Assembly (NCBI RefSeq): GCF_024580145.1
Contig: NZ_JANINI010000013.1
Span: forward strand, 61,357-125,356
Length of the DNA: 64,000 nt
Source: Methyloversatilis sp. XJ19-49
GTDB taxonomy: Bacteria; Pseudomonadota; Gammaproteobacteria; Burkholderiales; Rhodocyclaceae
Reading direction: 5' to 3'
The stretch's first letter is position 1, and the number at the start of each line of letters is the position of its first letter. The notes under the pieces were generated by a model, which ran no database searches, was not told where the DNA came from, and saw nothing but the letters and a program-made list of their open reading frames with translations. A program made the position numbers and the translations under genes. Shown piece after piece: positions 1 to 8,481 of the stretch.

Positions 1-47
1 CGAGCATGGTTTGTTCAGCTTCCTGTTTTCGGACTGACAAAATGAAA

Positions 48-85
48 CGCCCGGGCCAGGTGAATGAAACCCCTGGACCCGGGCG
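48..85 (-). terminator. Rho-independent terminator of ahpC
   Basis: Inverted repeat CGCCCGGGCCAGG / CCTGGACCCGGGCG with one bulged base and a ten-base loop. Read on the minus strand it lies just past the ahpC stop codon and is followed by a T-rich run (TTTCATTTT), as expected for an intrinsic terminator. Confidence 0.8.
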
Positions 86-102
86 CGTGCAACGGTGAAG
101 CT

Positions 103-666
103 TTAGATCTTGCCGACCAGGTCAAGCGACGGGACCATCGACTGCGCGCCCGGCGTCCACTTGGCGGGGCAGACTTCGCCCGGGTGCGACGTCACGTACT
201 GGGCAGCCTGCACCTTGCGCAGCAGTTCCTTCGCGTCACGACCGATGCCGAGTTCGACGATTTCGGCCATGCGGATCTTGCCTTCCGGGTCGATCACGAA
301 GGTGCCGCGCAGCGCCAGACCGGCTTCTTCGATCATGACGTCGAAGTTGCGGGTGATGGCACCGGTCGGGTCGCCGATCATCGGGTACTTGATCTTGCGG
401 ATGGTGTCGGACGCGTCGGCCCAGCCCTTGTGAACGAAGTGCGTATCGGTCGAAACCGAATAGATTTCGCAACCGATCTTCTGGAACTCGCCGTACATGT
501 CGGCCAGGTCGCCCAGTTCGGTCGGGCACACGAATGTGAAGTCGGCCGGGTAGAACACGAAAGCCGACCACTTGCCCTTCAGGTCTGCTTCGGTGATGTC
601 TACAAACTTGCCGTTGTGGTAAGTGGTTGCCTTGAAGGGTTTAACGGTTGTTCCGACGAGGGACAT
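103..666 (-). CDS. ahpC: Alkyl hydroperoxide reductase subunit C (2-Cys peroxiredoxin)
   Basis: The 187-residue protein reduces hydrogen peroxide and organic hydroperoxides in the cytoplasm. The peroxidatic cysteine sits in FVCPTEL (Cys47) and the resolving cysteine in EVCPAKW (Cys166), the same positions as in enterobacterial AhpC, and the length is standard. The ATG is preceded by a good Shine-Dalgarno (AAAGGAA on the coding strand). No ahpF reductase gene is adjacent, so the reductant is unknown. The gene is monocistronic, with its own terminator behind it and a palindrome in front that resembles an OxyR half-site. Confidence 0.96.
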   Translation of the reverse strand: MSLVGTTVKPFKATTYHNGKFVDITEADLKGKWSAFVFYPADFTFVCPTELGDLADMYGEFQKIGCEIYSVSTDTHFVHKGWADASDTIRKIKYPMIGDPTGAITRNFDVMIEEAGLALRGTFVIDPEGKIRMAEIVELGIGRDAKELLRKVQAAQYVTSHPGEVCPAKWTPGAQSMVPSLDLVGKI

Positions 667-728
667 CTGTATTCCTTTCTTTCTTCGTGGGTGGAGGAAA
701 ACATCTTATTTTCTAACCAAGCGGACTG

Positions 729-751
729 AATTTTAGACTTAATCTAAAATT
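729..751 (-). promoter_or_regulatory. Palindromic operator upstream of ahpC, OxyR-like
   Basis: Perfect inverted repeat AATTTTAGA-CTTAA-TCTAAAATT lying 63-85 bases before the ahpC start. Its core TTAG-N7-CTAA has the spacing of the OxyR half-site ATAG-N7-CTAT. It lies just upstream of a plausible -10 (TAAGAT on the minus strand), where an activator would bind. OxyR as the regulator is inferred from spacing and from the gene it serves. Confidence 0.5.
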
Positions 752-967
752 TTTGCCACTCGTCACACACCGGCAGGATCAGCGCCTGCAGACACCCCGG
801 ATGACATGCCGGCCGAACCGCGGATCACGTCCACAATTCGATTGTACTCAATATGTAAACGCGTGCTGTAAAGCTTCATCCGCACGACACCACCGTCGCA
901 CGTTGGGGCACGCCTGACCTGAATCAAGACCTCCTCGAGAAAATCAGGTTCCGCAAAAGGTGATGAT
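752..967. other. Intergenic stretch, no gene seen
   Basis: This is the space between the ahpC control region and the end of the arsenite permease gene. Open frames here lack family resemblance and codon bias, and I see no RNA gene or strong hairpin. Confidence 0.5.
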
Positions 968-1978
968 TCAAGTCGGGAAGCAGTGCCTGTTCCGGTTGGT
1001 GAACGCCACCAGCGACAGCATGACCGGTACTTCGACCAGCACACCCACCACCGTTGCCAGCGCAGCGCCGGAGTGCAGGCCGAACAGCGAAATCGCCACT
1101 GCAACGGCCAGTTCGAAGAAATTCGAGGTGCCGATCAGGCAGGCCGGCGCGGCCACGCCATACGACAGCTTCATGCGACGCGCTGCGATGAAGGCAATGG
1201 CGAAGATGCCGTAGGTCTGGATGATCAGCGGAATCGCGATCAGACCGATCACCAGCGGTTGTGCCCAGATCGTCTCCGCCTGGAAGCCGAAAAGAAGCAC
1301 GACCGTGGCCAGCAGACCGACGATGGAAGCCGGTTTCAGGCGGGCCACGAAACGCACCAGCGCATCACCTTCTCGCAGCATGCGCCGTGTCAGCACACCG
1401 GCTACCAGCGGCAGCACGACATAGAGCAGCGTAGACAGCAGCAGCGTTTCCCAGGGCACCGCCACATCGGTCACGCCGAGCAGGAAGGCCGCGATGGGCG
1501 CGAATGCGAACACCATCACCAGATCATTCACCGATACCTGCACCAGAGTGTAGGCGGGGTCACCCTTCGTCAGCTGGCTCCACACGAACACCATCGCCGT
1601 GCAGGGCGCTACACCGAGCAGGATCATGCCGGCGATGTACTCGGTGGCCGACTGCGGATCGACCCAGGGAGCATACAGGTAACGGAAGAACAGCACGCCG
1701 AGGGCCGCCATAGTGAACGGCTTGACCAGCCAGTTGATGACCAGCGTGAGCACCAGGCCCTGCGGCCGGCGACCGACGTCTCGCACCGCCGCGAAGTCGA
1801 TCTGGATCATCATCGGGTAGATCATCACCCAGATGAGCACCGCGACCACCAGATTCACGTGTGCGAATTCCAGCGCCGCAACAGACTCGAAGGCACGCGG
1901 CGCCAGCAGACCGAGGCCCACGCCCGCCGCGATGCACGCCGCCACCCAGACGCTCAGCCAACGTTCGAACAATCCCAT
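968..1978 (-). CDS. acr3: Arsenite efflux permease, ACR3 family
   Basis: The 336-residue membrane protein has about ten hydrophobic segments and expels As(III) across the inner membrane using the proton gradient. The family's essential cysteine is in [13 protein letters not shown] (Cys126), and the conserved glutamate is in the C-terminal segment [14 protein letters not shown]. The length matches bacterial Acr3, so the protein looks complete. It is the last gene of the leftward arsR-arsI-arsC-acr3 unit and starts ten bases after arsC ends, so it is presumably induced with them when ArsR releases the promoter. Confidence 0.94.
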   Translation of the reverse strand: MGLFERWLSVWVAACIAAGVGLGLLAPRAFESVAALEFAHVNLVVAVLIWVMIYPMMIQIDFAAVRDVGRRPQGLVLTLVINWLVKPFTMAALGVLFFRYLYAPWVDPQSATEYIAGMILLGVAPCTAMVFVWSQLTKGDPAYTLVQVSVNDLVMVFAFAPIAAFLLGVTDVAVPWETLLLSTLLYVVLPLVAGVLTRRMLREGDALVRFVARLKPASIVGLLATVVLLFGFQAETIWAQPLVIGLIAIPLIIQTYGIFAIAFIAARRMKLSYGVAAPACLIGTSNFFELAVAVAISLFGLHSGAALATVVGVLVEVPVMLSLVAFTNRNRHCFPT

Positions 1979-1987
1979 GGCGTGGCC

Positions 1988-2479
1988 TCAGCGATCGGCC
2001 AGACTGCGCGCGGTCTGTTCAAGGCGAAGCGCATCCAGCCGTTCGGCCGGGAGCGCAACAAGTATTTCGAGCCGACGACGCATCAGCGCCATCGTGTCGC
2101 GAAAGGCCATCAGCCGCGCGGCGTCCGGGCCGGTCGTGGCGGACGGGTCGGCATAGCCCCAGTGGGCAGTTGCCGGATGGCCCGGCCAGACCGGGCACAG
2201 CTCGCCGGCTGCGCTGTCGCACACGGTGATGATGAGGTCCATTTCAGGCGAACCGGATTCGGCGAATGTGTCCCAGCTCTTGCTGCGCACACCGGTAGTA
2301 TCCACGCCTGCTTCGGCCAGCGCCTGCAGCGCGAACGGATTCACCCGTCCTGACGGCTGGCTGCCGGCCGAAAACGCGCGGAAACGCCCCGCACCAAGAT
2401 GATTCAGCAGGCATTCGGCCAGTATGCTGCGCGCAGAATTGTGGGTGCACAGGAACAGGACGTTCAGTGGCGCAGCCAT
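1988..2479 (-). CDS. arsC: Arsenate reductase, low-molecular-weight phosphatase type
   Basis: The enzyme reduces As(V) to As(III) for export by Acr3. The family's P-loop CX5R is seen as CTHNSAR at residues 11-17, followed later by the ITVCD and CPVWPG motifs of this phosphatase-like class. I chose the ATG at 2477-2479: it gives 163 residues starting just before the P-loop strand and follows the arsI stop directly. The frame is open 56 codons further upstream, but that stretch lies inside arsI and has no family similarity. The electron donor (thioredoxin or glutaredoxin) cannot be told from sequence alone. Confidence 0.93.
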   Translation of the reverse strand: MAAPLNVLFLCTHNSARSILAECLLNHLGAGRFRAFSAGSQPSGRVNPFALQALAEAGVDTTGVRSKSWDTFAESGSPEMDLIITVCDSAAGELCPVWPGHPATAHWGYADPSATTGPDAARLMAFRDTMALMRRRLEILVALPAERLDALRLEQTARSLADR

Positions 2480-2480
2480 G

Positions 2481-2972
2481 TCAGCAACACCCGGAACCGG
2501 ACGACTTGACACCGATGGCGAGCGGCTTGCCGCGCGTGACCGGCGCCTTGGGAGCGCAGCAGGCAGATGCCGCGTCAGCGGCCACCACAGCCGGGGCTTC
2601 GTTGAACACCGGGATGTCACCCAGCGTGTGGAAGTGTTCCCACGCAATACCCTGCGGATCGGTGATCCAGTGCTTTTCGCTGCGCGCGTAACAGCAGCTG
2701 GTGGCCCCTTCGTCCAGCAGCGCCATGTCGGCCGCTTCGGCGCTTGCCTTCATCGCTGCGAGTTCGGCCGGATCGTCGGTCTGGATGCCAAGATGGTCGA
2801 TCCCGGGCTGGCTGCCGCGGGTGGAAATCGCGAAATTGACCGGCGGGTCTTCCAGCATCCATTTGGCGTAGTCCGCTTCGTGGCGAGCGGGTTGCGCAGA
2901 AAAAAGCTGGTTGTAGAAGGCAATGCTCCGATCGAGGTCGTCAACGTGCAGATGGACGTGAAAGCGCTTCAT
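2481..2972 (-). CDS. arsI: ArsI-type C-As lyase (vicinal oxygen chelate fold)
   Basis: The 163-residue glyoxalase/dioxygenase-fold protein resembles ArsI, which cleaves the carbon-arsenic bond of trivalent methylarsenicals such as MAs(III). The vicinal cysteine pair that binds the arsenical in characterised ArsI is present (TSCCYARSEKHW, Cys93-Cys94). Likely Fe(II) ligands are a histidine in the N-terminal strand, His60 (IDHLGIQ) and Glu112 (AWEHFH). The C-terminal tail is cysteine-rich (ACCAPK and a final GCC). It lies between arsR and arsC, one base from the arsC start. The related cadmium protein CadI is an alternative name, but the ars context favours ArsI. Confidence 0.87.
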   Translation of the reverse strand: MKRFHVHLHVDDLDRSIAFYNQLFSAQPARHEADYAKWMLEDPPVNFAISTRGSQPGIDHLGIQTDDPAELAAMKASAEAADMALLDEGATSCCYARSEKHWITDPQGIAWEHFHTLGDIPVFNEAPAVVAADAASACCAPKAPVTRGKPLAIGVKSSGSGCC

Positions 2973-2984
2973 GGCGGACTCCGT

Positions 2985-3311
2985 TCAACAGGTTTTGCAG
3001 ACAGGCGCTGTCGGTTCGGCACAGGACGCGCCGCGGCAGCAGTTTTCAGTCAGATAGCCAAGCAGCGCATTCATCTGCGCATAGTCGGCGCGGTAGATCA
3101 GGTGGCGGCCGTCGCGCGTCGGAACGATCAGCCCGGCGTGGCTCAATTCCTTCAGATGGAAGGACAGCGTGGTCGGAGCGATATCCAGTGCCTCGCCCAG
3201 CGCACCGGGCGTCATGCCTTCGGGACCGGCGACGACGAGGGCACGAAACACACGCAAACGGATTTCCTGCGCAAGCGCCGACAGAGAGCGGATGACCTTT
3301 TGTTCTTCCAT
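2985..3311 (-). CDS. arsR: ArsR-family arsenic-responsive repressor
   Basis: The 108-residue winged-helix protein has its recognition helix around IAPTTLSFHLKEL. The metal site is not the helix-3 CVCDL of plasmid ArsR but a C-terminal cluster (Cys91-Cys92 and Cys97, with further cysteines at 105 and 108), like the Acidithiobacillus type. It should bind As(III) and release the promoter of its own operon. The ATG has no Shine-Dalgarno, and an in-frame TGA lies two codons upstream, so the start is fixed and the message may be leaderless or nearly so. Confidence 0.93.
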   Translation of the reverse strand: MEEQKVIRSLSALAQEIRLRVFRALVVAGPEGMTPGALGEALDIAPTTLSFHLKELSHAGLIVPTRDGRHLIYRADYAQMNALLGYLTENCCRGASCAEPTAPVCKTC

Positions 3312-3336
3312 ATTTCAATAATACTTGAATTGTCAA
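3312..3336 (-). promoter_or_regulatory. ars operon promoter and probable ArsR operator
   Basis: Directly before the arsR ATG there is an imperfect palindrome TTCAA-TAATAC-TTGAA (3314-3329). On the minus strand it overlaps a TTGACA hexamer (3331-3336) and a TATTAT that could serve as -10. A repressor bound here would cover the promoter. Assignment to ArsR is inferred from position. Confidence 0.55.
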
Positions 3337-3448
3337 ATAGAACAAGAAGCCGGCGTCGGGCAGACACTGCGTCCGGTCGATTCAGGTCGTACCATGAGAT
3401 CCCGTTCTTCCCCACCGTCATGCCGACACGCACCCACACCTGACATCG

Positions 3449-3820
3449 ATGAAAACCACCCGCACCGCCATTTCTACCTACATCACGAAGGATGGCTCGC
3501 AGATCCGCGAACTGATGCATCCGTCTCTGCACGGCGGGCGCGCACAAAGCCTGGCGGAAGCGACCATCCCTGCCGGCACGCGCACCCTGCTGCATCGGCA
3601 CGGCGTGACCGAAGAGCTTTATCACGTAACCGCTGGCCAGGGCTGCATGACGCTGGGCGACGCGCGTTTTGACGTGGCGGCAGGAGACACCGTACTCATT
3701 GCCCCCGGCACACCGCATTGCATCGAAGCCAATGGCGCCGAGGCGCTGGTCATTCTGTGCTGCTGCAGTCCGGCGTACGCGCATGCCGACACCGAACTGC
3801 TGGAAGGCAGCGTGTCATGA
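3449..3820 (+). CDS. Small cupin-domain protein
   Basis: The 123-residue single-domain beta-barrel has both cupin motifs: motif 1 around HRHGVTEELYHVTAGQG (metal-binding histidines and glutamate) and motif 2 around GDTVLIAPGTPHCIEA. It probably binds one divalent metal. The substrate is unknown, because small cupins range from dioxygenases to storage proteins. It is divergent from arsR and overlaps the next cupin gene by four bases (ATGA), so the two are probably co-translated. An unusual CCC triplet lies near the C-terminus. A role in arsenic resistance is only suggested by position. Confidence 0.72.
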   Translation: MKTTRTAISTYITKDGSQIRELMHPSLHGGRAQSLAEATIPAGTRTLLHRHGVTEELYHVTAGQGCMTLGDARFDVAAGDTVLIAPGTPHCIEANGAEALVILCCCSPAYAHADTELLEGSVS

Positions 3821-4149
3821 ACGGCAACCTGTTCGACGACCTGGCGTCAGGTTCGCATGGAACGGAGCGCATCGACACGCTGGATGCCCGGCCCGGCGTG
3901 CGCATCGAGCGCATCGTGTCGACCGGCCAGAGCAGCCCGCCCGGATTCTGGTACGACCAGCCGGACGATGAATGGGTGGCCTTGCTGAGTGGCTCCGCGA
4001 CACTGCGTTTTGCCGACGAGGACGCGCCGCGGACACTTCAGCCGGGCGACTGGATCTTCATCGCGGCGCACCGCCGCCACCGTGTGGAGCAGACCGATGC
4101 CGAGGTCGCCTCGGTCTGGCTGGCCGTGCATCTGGACCCGTCGGACTGA
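3817..4149 (+). CDS. Second small cupin-domain protein
   Basis: The 110-residue cupin is of the type often annotated as a phosphoribosylaminoimidazole carboxylase-like or WbuC-like cupin. The barrel motifs are visible as EWVALLSGSATLRF and GDWIFIAAHRRHRVEQ. The ATG at 3817 overlaps the stop of the preceding cupin gene, which is why I prefer it to an earlier in-frame ATG inside that gene. The reaction is unknown. The pair sits between the divergent ars operon and the convergent thioredoxin/permease pair. Confidence 0.7.
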   Translation: MNGNLFDDLASGSHGTERIDTLDARPGVRIERIVSTGQSSPPGFWYDQPDDEWVALLSGSATLRFADEDAPRTLQPGDWIFIAAHRRHRVEQTDAEVASVWLAVHLDPSD

Positions 4150-4155
4150 ACGGCT

Positions 4156-4395
4156 TCAGTCGACCTTGTCAAGCAGGTCTGCAACGTCCTGCACGGTCAG
4201 CACCTTGCCGACCGACACCAGCTTCCCGTCGATCACCAGCGCCGGCGTCGACATGACCCCGTGGGCGGCGATGTCGGCAAAGTCGGTCACCTTGACGATG
4301 TCCGCCTGCTGGCCACGAGCATCGAGTGCCTTGCGGGTGTTGTCGGCCAGTTCGATGCATTTGCGGCACCCGCTGCCCAGTACCTTGATGATCAT
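4156..4395 (-). CDS. Small thioredoxin-fold protein (redox-active disulfide protein 2 type)
   Basis: The 79-residue thioredoxin-like domain has the active-site motif CRKC (GSGCRKCIEL, residues 10-13) and the cis-proline region STPALVIDG. The coding strand carries a strong GAGGAG ribosome site. Proteins of this small type are commonly encoded next to DUF318/ArsP permeases, as here, and are thought to shuttle thiols or the transported metalloid. The exact partner is not shown by sequence. Confidence 0.82.
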   Translation of the reverse strand: MIIKVLGSGCRKCIELADNTRKALDARGQQADIVKVTDFADIAAHGVMSTPALVIDGKLVSVGKVLTVQDVADLLDKVD

Positions 4396-4416
4396 GTGCG
4401 TCTCCTCGTTGAAGCC

Positions 4417-5439
4417 TCAGACGAATGCGCCCGCAAAGGCGTTGAACAGAAATCCGATCAGCATGATGCCGCTGGCCACGATGCCGACGAACACTGCCAG
4501 CAGCGGCACACGGATGACACGCTTGAGCATGATGATGGAGGGCAGCGACAGCGCGGTGACCGACATCATGAATGCCAGCGCCGTACCCAACCCGACCCCG
4601 CGTGCCACCAGCGCCTCGGCGATCGGCAGCGTGCCGAAGATGTCGGCATACATCGGCACACCGATCAGCGTGGCCAGCGGCACCGACCATGGTTTGTCCT
4701 GACCGAGCATTCCATTGATCAGGCTCCCGGGAATCCAGTTGTGGATCGCGGCGCCGATGCCGACGCCGATCAGGATGTAAAGCCAGACCCGGCGAACGAT
4801 ATCGATGACCTGATCACGCGCGAACAGCAGGCGCTCGCGTATTCGCGGCTCGCTTTCGTCAAGCTGGATGACCGGGCTGTTGAACACGAAAGGTTCTATA
4901 TGGCGCTCCATCCCGGCACGGCTGATCAGCGTGCCGCCGATCACCGCAAGGACGACACCGACGGTCACGTAGGCGATCGCGATCGGCCAGTTGAAAATGC
5001 TCGCCAGCAGGATCACCGACGCCAGATCGACCAGCGGCGAGGAAATCAGAAAGGAGAACGTGACACAGATCGGCAGGCCTGCGCTGGTGAAGCCGATGAA
5101 CAGCGGGATCGACGAACAGGAACAGAACGGTGTCACCGTTCCCAGCAGTGCCGCCAGAACGTTCCCTCGCACACCGGTGAAGCGGCCCAGGATGCGCCGA
5201 GTGCGCTCCGGTGGAAAGTGGCTCTGCACGTATGAAATTGCAAAGATGAGCACGGCCAGCAGGATGAATATCTTCACCGTGTCGTAGATGAAGAAATGCA
5301 CGCTGCCGCCGATGGGGCCGCTGACCGGCAGGCCCATACCCTGCTCCACCAGTTGGCGAACCAGTTCCGACAGCCATCGCATGCGCAGCAACTGGTCATC
5401 GAGCCAGCCGAAAACGTTCACGGGGCGTAAAGGCGGCAA
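4417..5439 (-). CDS. arsP: ArsP-like permease (DUF318 family), probable organoarsenical efflux
   Basis: The 340-residue membrane protein has about eight to ten hydrophobic segments. The family motif TPFCSCSSIPLFIG with its cysteine pair is present, as in ArsP permeases that export trivalent methyl and aromatic arsenicals. It is followed by the small CRKC thioredoxin gene. Together with ArsI this gives two separate fates for MAs(III): demethylation and export. The longest frame begins with a TTG at 5437-5439 just after an in-frame TAG. A GTG six codons on (5419-5421) or the Met at residue 20 are alternatives, because no candidate has a clear ribosome site. Confidence 0.8.
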   Translation of the reverse strand: MPPLRPVNVFGWLDDQLLRMRWLSELVRQLVEQGMGLPVSGPIGGSVHFFIYDTVKIFILLAVLIFAISYVQSHFPPERTRRILGRFTGVRGNVLAALLGTVTPFCSCSSIPLFIGFTSAGLPICVTFSFLISSPLVDLASVILLASIFNWPIAIAYVTVGVVLAVIGGTLISRAGMERHIEPFVFNSPVIQLDESEPRIRERLLFARDQVIDIVRRVWLYILIGVGIGAAIHNWIPGSLINGMLGQDKPWSVPLATLIGVPMYADIFGTLPIAEALVARGVGLGTALAFMMSVTALSLPSIIMLKRVIRVPLLAVFVGIVASGIMLIGFLFNAFAGAFV

Positions 5440-5456
5440 AGCATGTACTGCATGCT
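5440..5456. repeat. Short inverted repeat before the ArsP-like gene
   Basis: AGCATG-TACTG-CATGCT is a perfect six-base inverted repeat directly upstream of the permease frame. It is a possible operator, but could be chance. Confidence 0.35.
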
Positions 5457-5474
5457 AGTCCGATGCAGCATGCG

Positions 5475-5499
5475 CTGGTTGTGCGGGGTCAACAACCAG
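5475..5499 (-). terminator. Stem-loop after rnhB
   Basis: CTGGTTGT and ACAACCAG form a perfect eight-base stem with a nine-base loop, six bases past the rnhB stop. There is no T-run on the minus strand, so it is a weak or factor-assisted terminator at best. Confidence 0.4.
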
Positions 5500-5504
5500 G
5501 CTGG

Positions 5505-6104
5505 TCAGTCAGGCGAACCGAAGTCCAGTGCACACTGCGCCACCGGGGCAAAGCTGCGGCGATGGATGGGCGACGGACCGTGCGCGCGCAGTGCGGCCAG
5601 ATGTTCCGGTGTGGGATAGCCCTTGTGGCGCGCGATGCCGTACTGCGGGTAGAGCGCCGCCAGCGCCATCATCTCGTGATCGCGGCCCGTCTTCGCGAGG
5701 ATGGAGGCGGCGGATATTGCCGGCTCGCTGGCGTCCCCGCCGATAATGGCGCGCGCCGGCACGGCCAGCCCGGGCGGCACACGGTTGCCGTCGATCAGCA
5801 CTTCGTCCGGCAGTACGCCCAGCCCTTCGACGGCTCGCCGCATGGCCAGCATAGTGGCATGCAGGATGTTCAGGCGGTCGATTTCCTCGACCGTCGCCAC
5901 GCCCACTGCCCAGCCCAGCGCGCGCTCGCGGATCAGCGGCGCCAGCGCCTCGCGCTTCTTTTCGGACAGCTTCTTGGAATCGTTCAGGCCGTCGATCGGC
6001 CGCGCCGGGTCGAGGATGACCGCCGCCGCATAGACCGGCCCGCACAGCGGTCCCCGGCCCGCTTCATCGACGCCGGCGGCCTTCCAGTCGACGATGCCGG
6101 TCAC
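5505..6104 (-). CDS. rnhB: Ribonuclease HII
   Basis: The 199-residue enzyme cleaves the RNA strand of RNA-DNA hybrids and removes single ribonucleotides from DNA. The catalytic N-terminal motif [12 protein letters not shown] is intact, followed by [14 protein letters not shown] and the [10 protein letters not shown] motif. The length is typical. It is the last gene of the lpx block, overlaps the lpxB stop by four bases (ATGA), and occupies the same place in many betaproteobacteria. Confidence 0.96.
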   Translation of the reverse strand: MTGIVDWKAAGVDEAGRGPLCGPVYAAAVILDPARPIDGLNDSKKLSEKKREALAPLIRERALGWAVGVATVEEIDRLNILHATMLAMRRAVEGLGVLPDEVLIDGNRVPPGLAVPARAIIGGDASEPAISAASILAKTGRDHEMMALAALYPQYGIARHKGYPTPEHLAALRAHGPSPIHRRSFAPVAQCALDFGSPD

Positions 6105-7258
6105 GGGACGGCCGCTGGCAGGTGCGGCAGGATGGCCGCCGCTGCGCGCGCCGCAGTGCCCTGCCGCAGCGTCATGTGTATGCGTTCGAATTCGGCGATC
6201 TGCGCATCGCGCGCCGCGTCATCGTTGAGCAGCGTATCGAGCGCATCCGCCAGTTCGCGCGGCGTGGCTGCGTCCTGAAGCCGTTCCGGCACGACGAAAC
6301 GACCCGCCATGACGTTCGGCAGGCTGCCCCAGGGCTGGTAGGCCATGCGCTTCATGATCTGCCAGCTCAGCGCGTGCATGCGGTAGGCCATCACATGCGG
6401 CGCGCGACACAGTGCCGCTTCGAGCGTCGCAGTGCCGCTGGCCACCAGTGCGGCGTCGCAGGCCATCAGCGCGTCGCGCGCGTGACCGAACAGAATGGTG
6501 ATCGGCAGATCCTTCGCCTTGCAGGTCCACAGCGCCTGTTCGAACAGGGCGCGCGTCTCGCGTGTGGCCAGCGGCACAAGGAAGCGCAACTCCGGATGGC
6601 GCTCGTGCAGCAGCCGTGCAGTCTCGATCCAGACGGTCGCGTGATAGCGCAACTCCGACTGCCGGCTGCCCGGCAACAATGCGACGATGTGCGCATCCTG
6701 CGGCAGCGCGAGCCGCTCGCGTGCGTCGATACGTTGTGGCAGCGGCGAAATTTCGTCGGCGAAGGGGTGCCCGACATAGCTGACCGGCACGCCTGCTTTT
6801 TCATACAGCGCAGGCTCGAACGGGAACAGGCACAACATGCGCGACACGCTGCGCGCGATGCCTTTGATGCGCCCGCCGCGCCAGGCCCAGATCGACGGGC
6901 TGACGTAGTGAATGGCCGGCACACCTGCATCGCGCAGGCGGCGCTCGAGCCACAGGTTGAAATCCGGTGCATCGACACCGATGAAGGCGGCCGGCCGCGT
7001 CTGAAGGAGGCGAGCGAGCAGCGCGCGGCGGATGCCCGACAATTCCCGGTAGTGCCGCAGCACTTCGAAATAGCCACGCACCGACAGCTTTTCGGCGGGC
7101 CACCAGGCGTCGAAGCCAGCGGAATCCATGCGCGGGCCACCTATGCCGACGAAATCGATGTCCGGCCGTGCGTCGCGCAGCGCCTTGATCAGGTGCGCGG
7201 CCAACTGGTCACCGGATGCCTCGCCGGCGACCATGGCCACCGTGATGCGGGCAGACAT
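6101..7258 (-). CDS. lpxB: Lipid-A-disaccharide synthase
   Basis: The 385-residue GT19 glycosyltransferase is a peripheral inner-membrane enzyme. It joins UDP-2,3-diacylglucosamine and lipid X to make the lipid A disaccharide. The start [15 protein letters not shown], the [10 protein letters not shown] motif and the GSR sugar-nucleotide motif are present. It overlaps lpxA by one base and rnhB by four, so the three are translationally linked. Confidence 0.96.
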   Translation of the reverse strand: MSARITVAMVAGEASGDQLAAHLIKALRDARPDIDFVGIGGPRMDSAGFDAWWPAEKLSVRGYFEVLRHYRELSGIRRALLARLLQTRPAAFIGVDAPDFNLWLERRLRDAGVPAIHYVSPSIWAWRGGRIKGIARSVSRMLCLFPFEPALYEKAGVPVSYVGHPFADEISPLPQRIDARERLALPQDAHIVALLPGSRQSELRYHATVWIETARLLHERHPELRFLVPLATRETRALFEQALWTCKAKDLPITILFGHARDALMACDAALVASGTATLEAALCRAPHVMAYRMHALSWQIMKRMAYQPWGSLPNVMAGRFVVPERLQDAATPRELADALDTLLNDDAARDAQIAEFERIHMTLRQGTAARAAAAILPHLPAAVP

Positions 7259-8037
7259 TATCGGATGATGCCGCGACCGCCGGAAGCGAGGAAGTCGGAC
7301 AGCACTGCGACTTCGGGGGTCGCTTTCGCCGCCTCGGCGATGGCCGCCCTGGCGTCATCCAGGCTCAGTCCTTCGCGGTAAAGCGTCTTGTAGGCGCGCT
7401 TGATTGCCGAGATGGCGTCACTGCTGTAGCCGCGGCGACGCAGGCCTTCGCTGTTGATGCCGTGCGGTGTTGCCGGCACGCCGTTGGCCAGCACGAAGGG
7501 CGGCACGTCCTGCAGCACGCTGGAATGAACACCGCAGAAGCTGTGTGCCCCCACGCGCACGAACTGGTGCACGCCGGTGAAGCCGCCGAGAATGACCCAG
7601 TCGCCCACATGCACGTGGCCGGCGAGCGCGGTGTTGTTGGCCATGATGGTGTGGCTGCCGACCTGGCAGTCGTGCGCCACATGCACATAGGCCATGATCC
7701 AGTTGTCGTTGCCGACCCGGGTGACGCCGACGTCCTGCGTGGTGCCGCAATTCATCGTCACGTACTCGCGCAGCGTGTTGCGGTCGCCGATTTCGAGGCG
7801 CGTCGGTTCGCCAGCGTACTTCTTGTCCTGCGGATCGCCGCCGATCGAGCAGAACGGGTGGATCTGGTTGTCGCACCCGATACGCGTGTGGCCGGCGATC
7901 ACCACGTGCGGATGCACGCGCGTGCCTGTGCCGATCTCGACATGCGGGCCGATCACGCTGTAGGCGCCGATATCGACGCCGTCAGCCAGCTGCGCCGCAG
8001 GATCGACAATGGCAGTCGGATGGACAGTGAAAGCCAT
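7258..8037 (-). CDS. lpxA: UDP-N-acetylglucosamine O-acyltransferase
   Basis: The enzyme catalyses the first lipid A step, transfer of a 3-hydroxyacyl chain from ACP to UDP-GlcNAc. The 259-residue left-handed beta-helix begins with [19 protein letters not shown], and hexapeptide repeats run through residue 190. The catalytic histidine lies in [11 protein letters not shown]. The C-terminal helical part is complete. The gene lies between fabZ and lpxB with one-base overlaps on both sides. Confidence 0.97.
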   Translation of the reverse strand: MAFTVHPTAIVDPAAQLADGVDIGAYSVIGPHVEIGTGTRVHPHVVIAGHTRIGCDNQIHPFCSIGGDPQDKKYAGEPTRLEIGDRNTLREYVTMNCGTTQDVGVTRVGNDNWIMAYVHVAHDCQVGSHTIMANNTALAGHVHVGDWVILGGFTGVHQFVRVGAHSFCGVHSSVLQDVPPFVLANGVPATPHGINSEGLRRRGYSSDAISAIKRAYKTLYREGLSLDDARAAIAEAAKATPEVAVLSDFLASGGRGIIR

Positions 8038-8471
8038 CAGCTGGGCCGAACCGCACAGAGCAGATCACACTCGGTCACGACCTGCCCATCCACCTTGGCG
8101 CGCGCGTTGTACTTCCAGATGCCGCGCGAGTGGCGGATCAGGTCGACTTCAAGGATGAGCTGGTCGCCCGCCATGACCGGCTTCTTGAAACGCGTGTTGT
8201 CGACGCCGCACAGGTAATAGACCGAGTCGGCGTCCGGCGTCGTGCCCAGCGTTTCGAAGGACAGGATGGCAGCGGCCTGGGCCAGCGCTTCGATGATCAG
8301 CACCCCCGGCATGACCGGATGGTTCGGAAAGTGCCCCGGGAAGAACGGCTCGTTGATGGTGACGTTCTTCAGCGCGTGGATGTACTTGTTCGCCTCGACG
8401 GCGAGCACCCGGTCCACCAGCAGGAACGGGAAGCGGTGCGGCAGCGACTTCAGCACCGCGTGGATGTCCAT
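8037..8471 (-). CDS. fabZ: (3R)-hydroxyacyl-ACP dehydratase
   Basis: The 144-residue hot-dog-fold dehydratase works in fatty-acid elongation and competes with LpxA and LpxD for 3-hydroxyacyl-ACP. The motifs [12 protein letters not shown] (catalytic His) and [20 protein letters not shown] (catalytic Glu) are intact. I place the start at the ATG 8469-8471, because the longer frame runs back into lpxD and adds about 70 residues unlike the family. Ten bases separate it from the lpxD stop. Confidence 0.96.
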   Translation of the reverse strand: MDIHAVLKSLPHRFPFLLVDRVLAVEANKYIHALKNVTINEPFFPGHFPNHPVMPGVLIIEALAQAAAILSFETLGTTPDADSVYYLCGVDNTRFKKPVMAGDQLILEVDLIRHSRGIWKYNARAKVDGQVVTECDLLCAVRPS

Positions 8472-8481
8472 GGATTTCAAG

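Noticed and set aside
763..1104. 113-codon minus-strand frame overlapping the acr3 end
   Set aside because: It overlaps the well-supported permease gene in another frame and has an implausible, Trp/Arg-rich composition.
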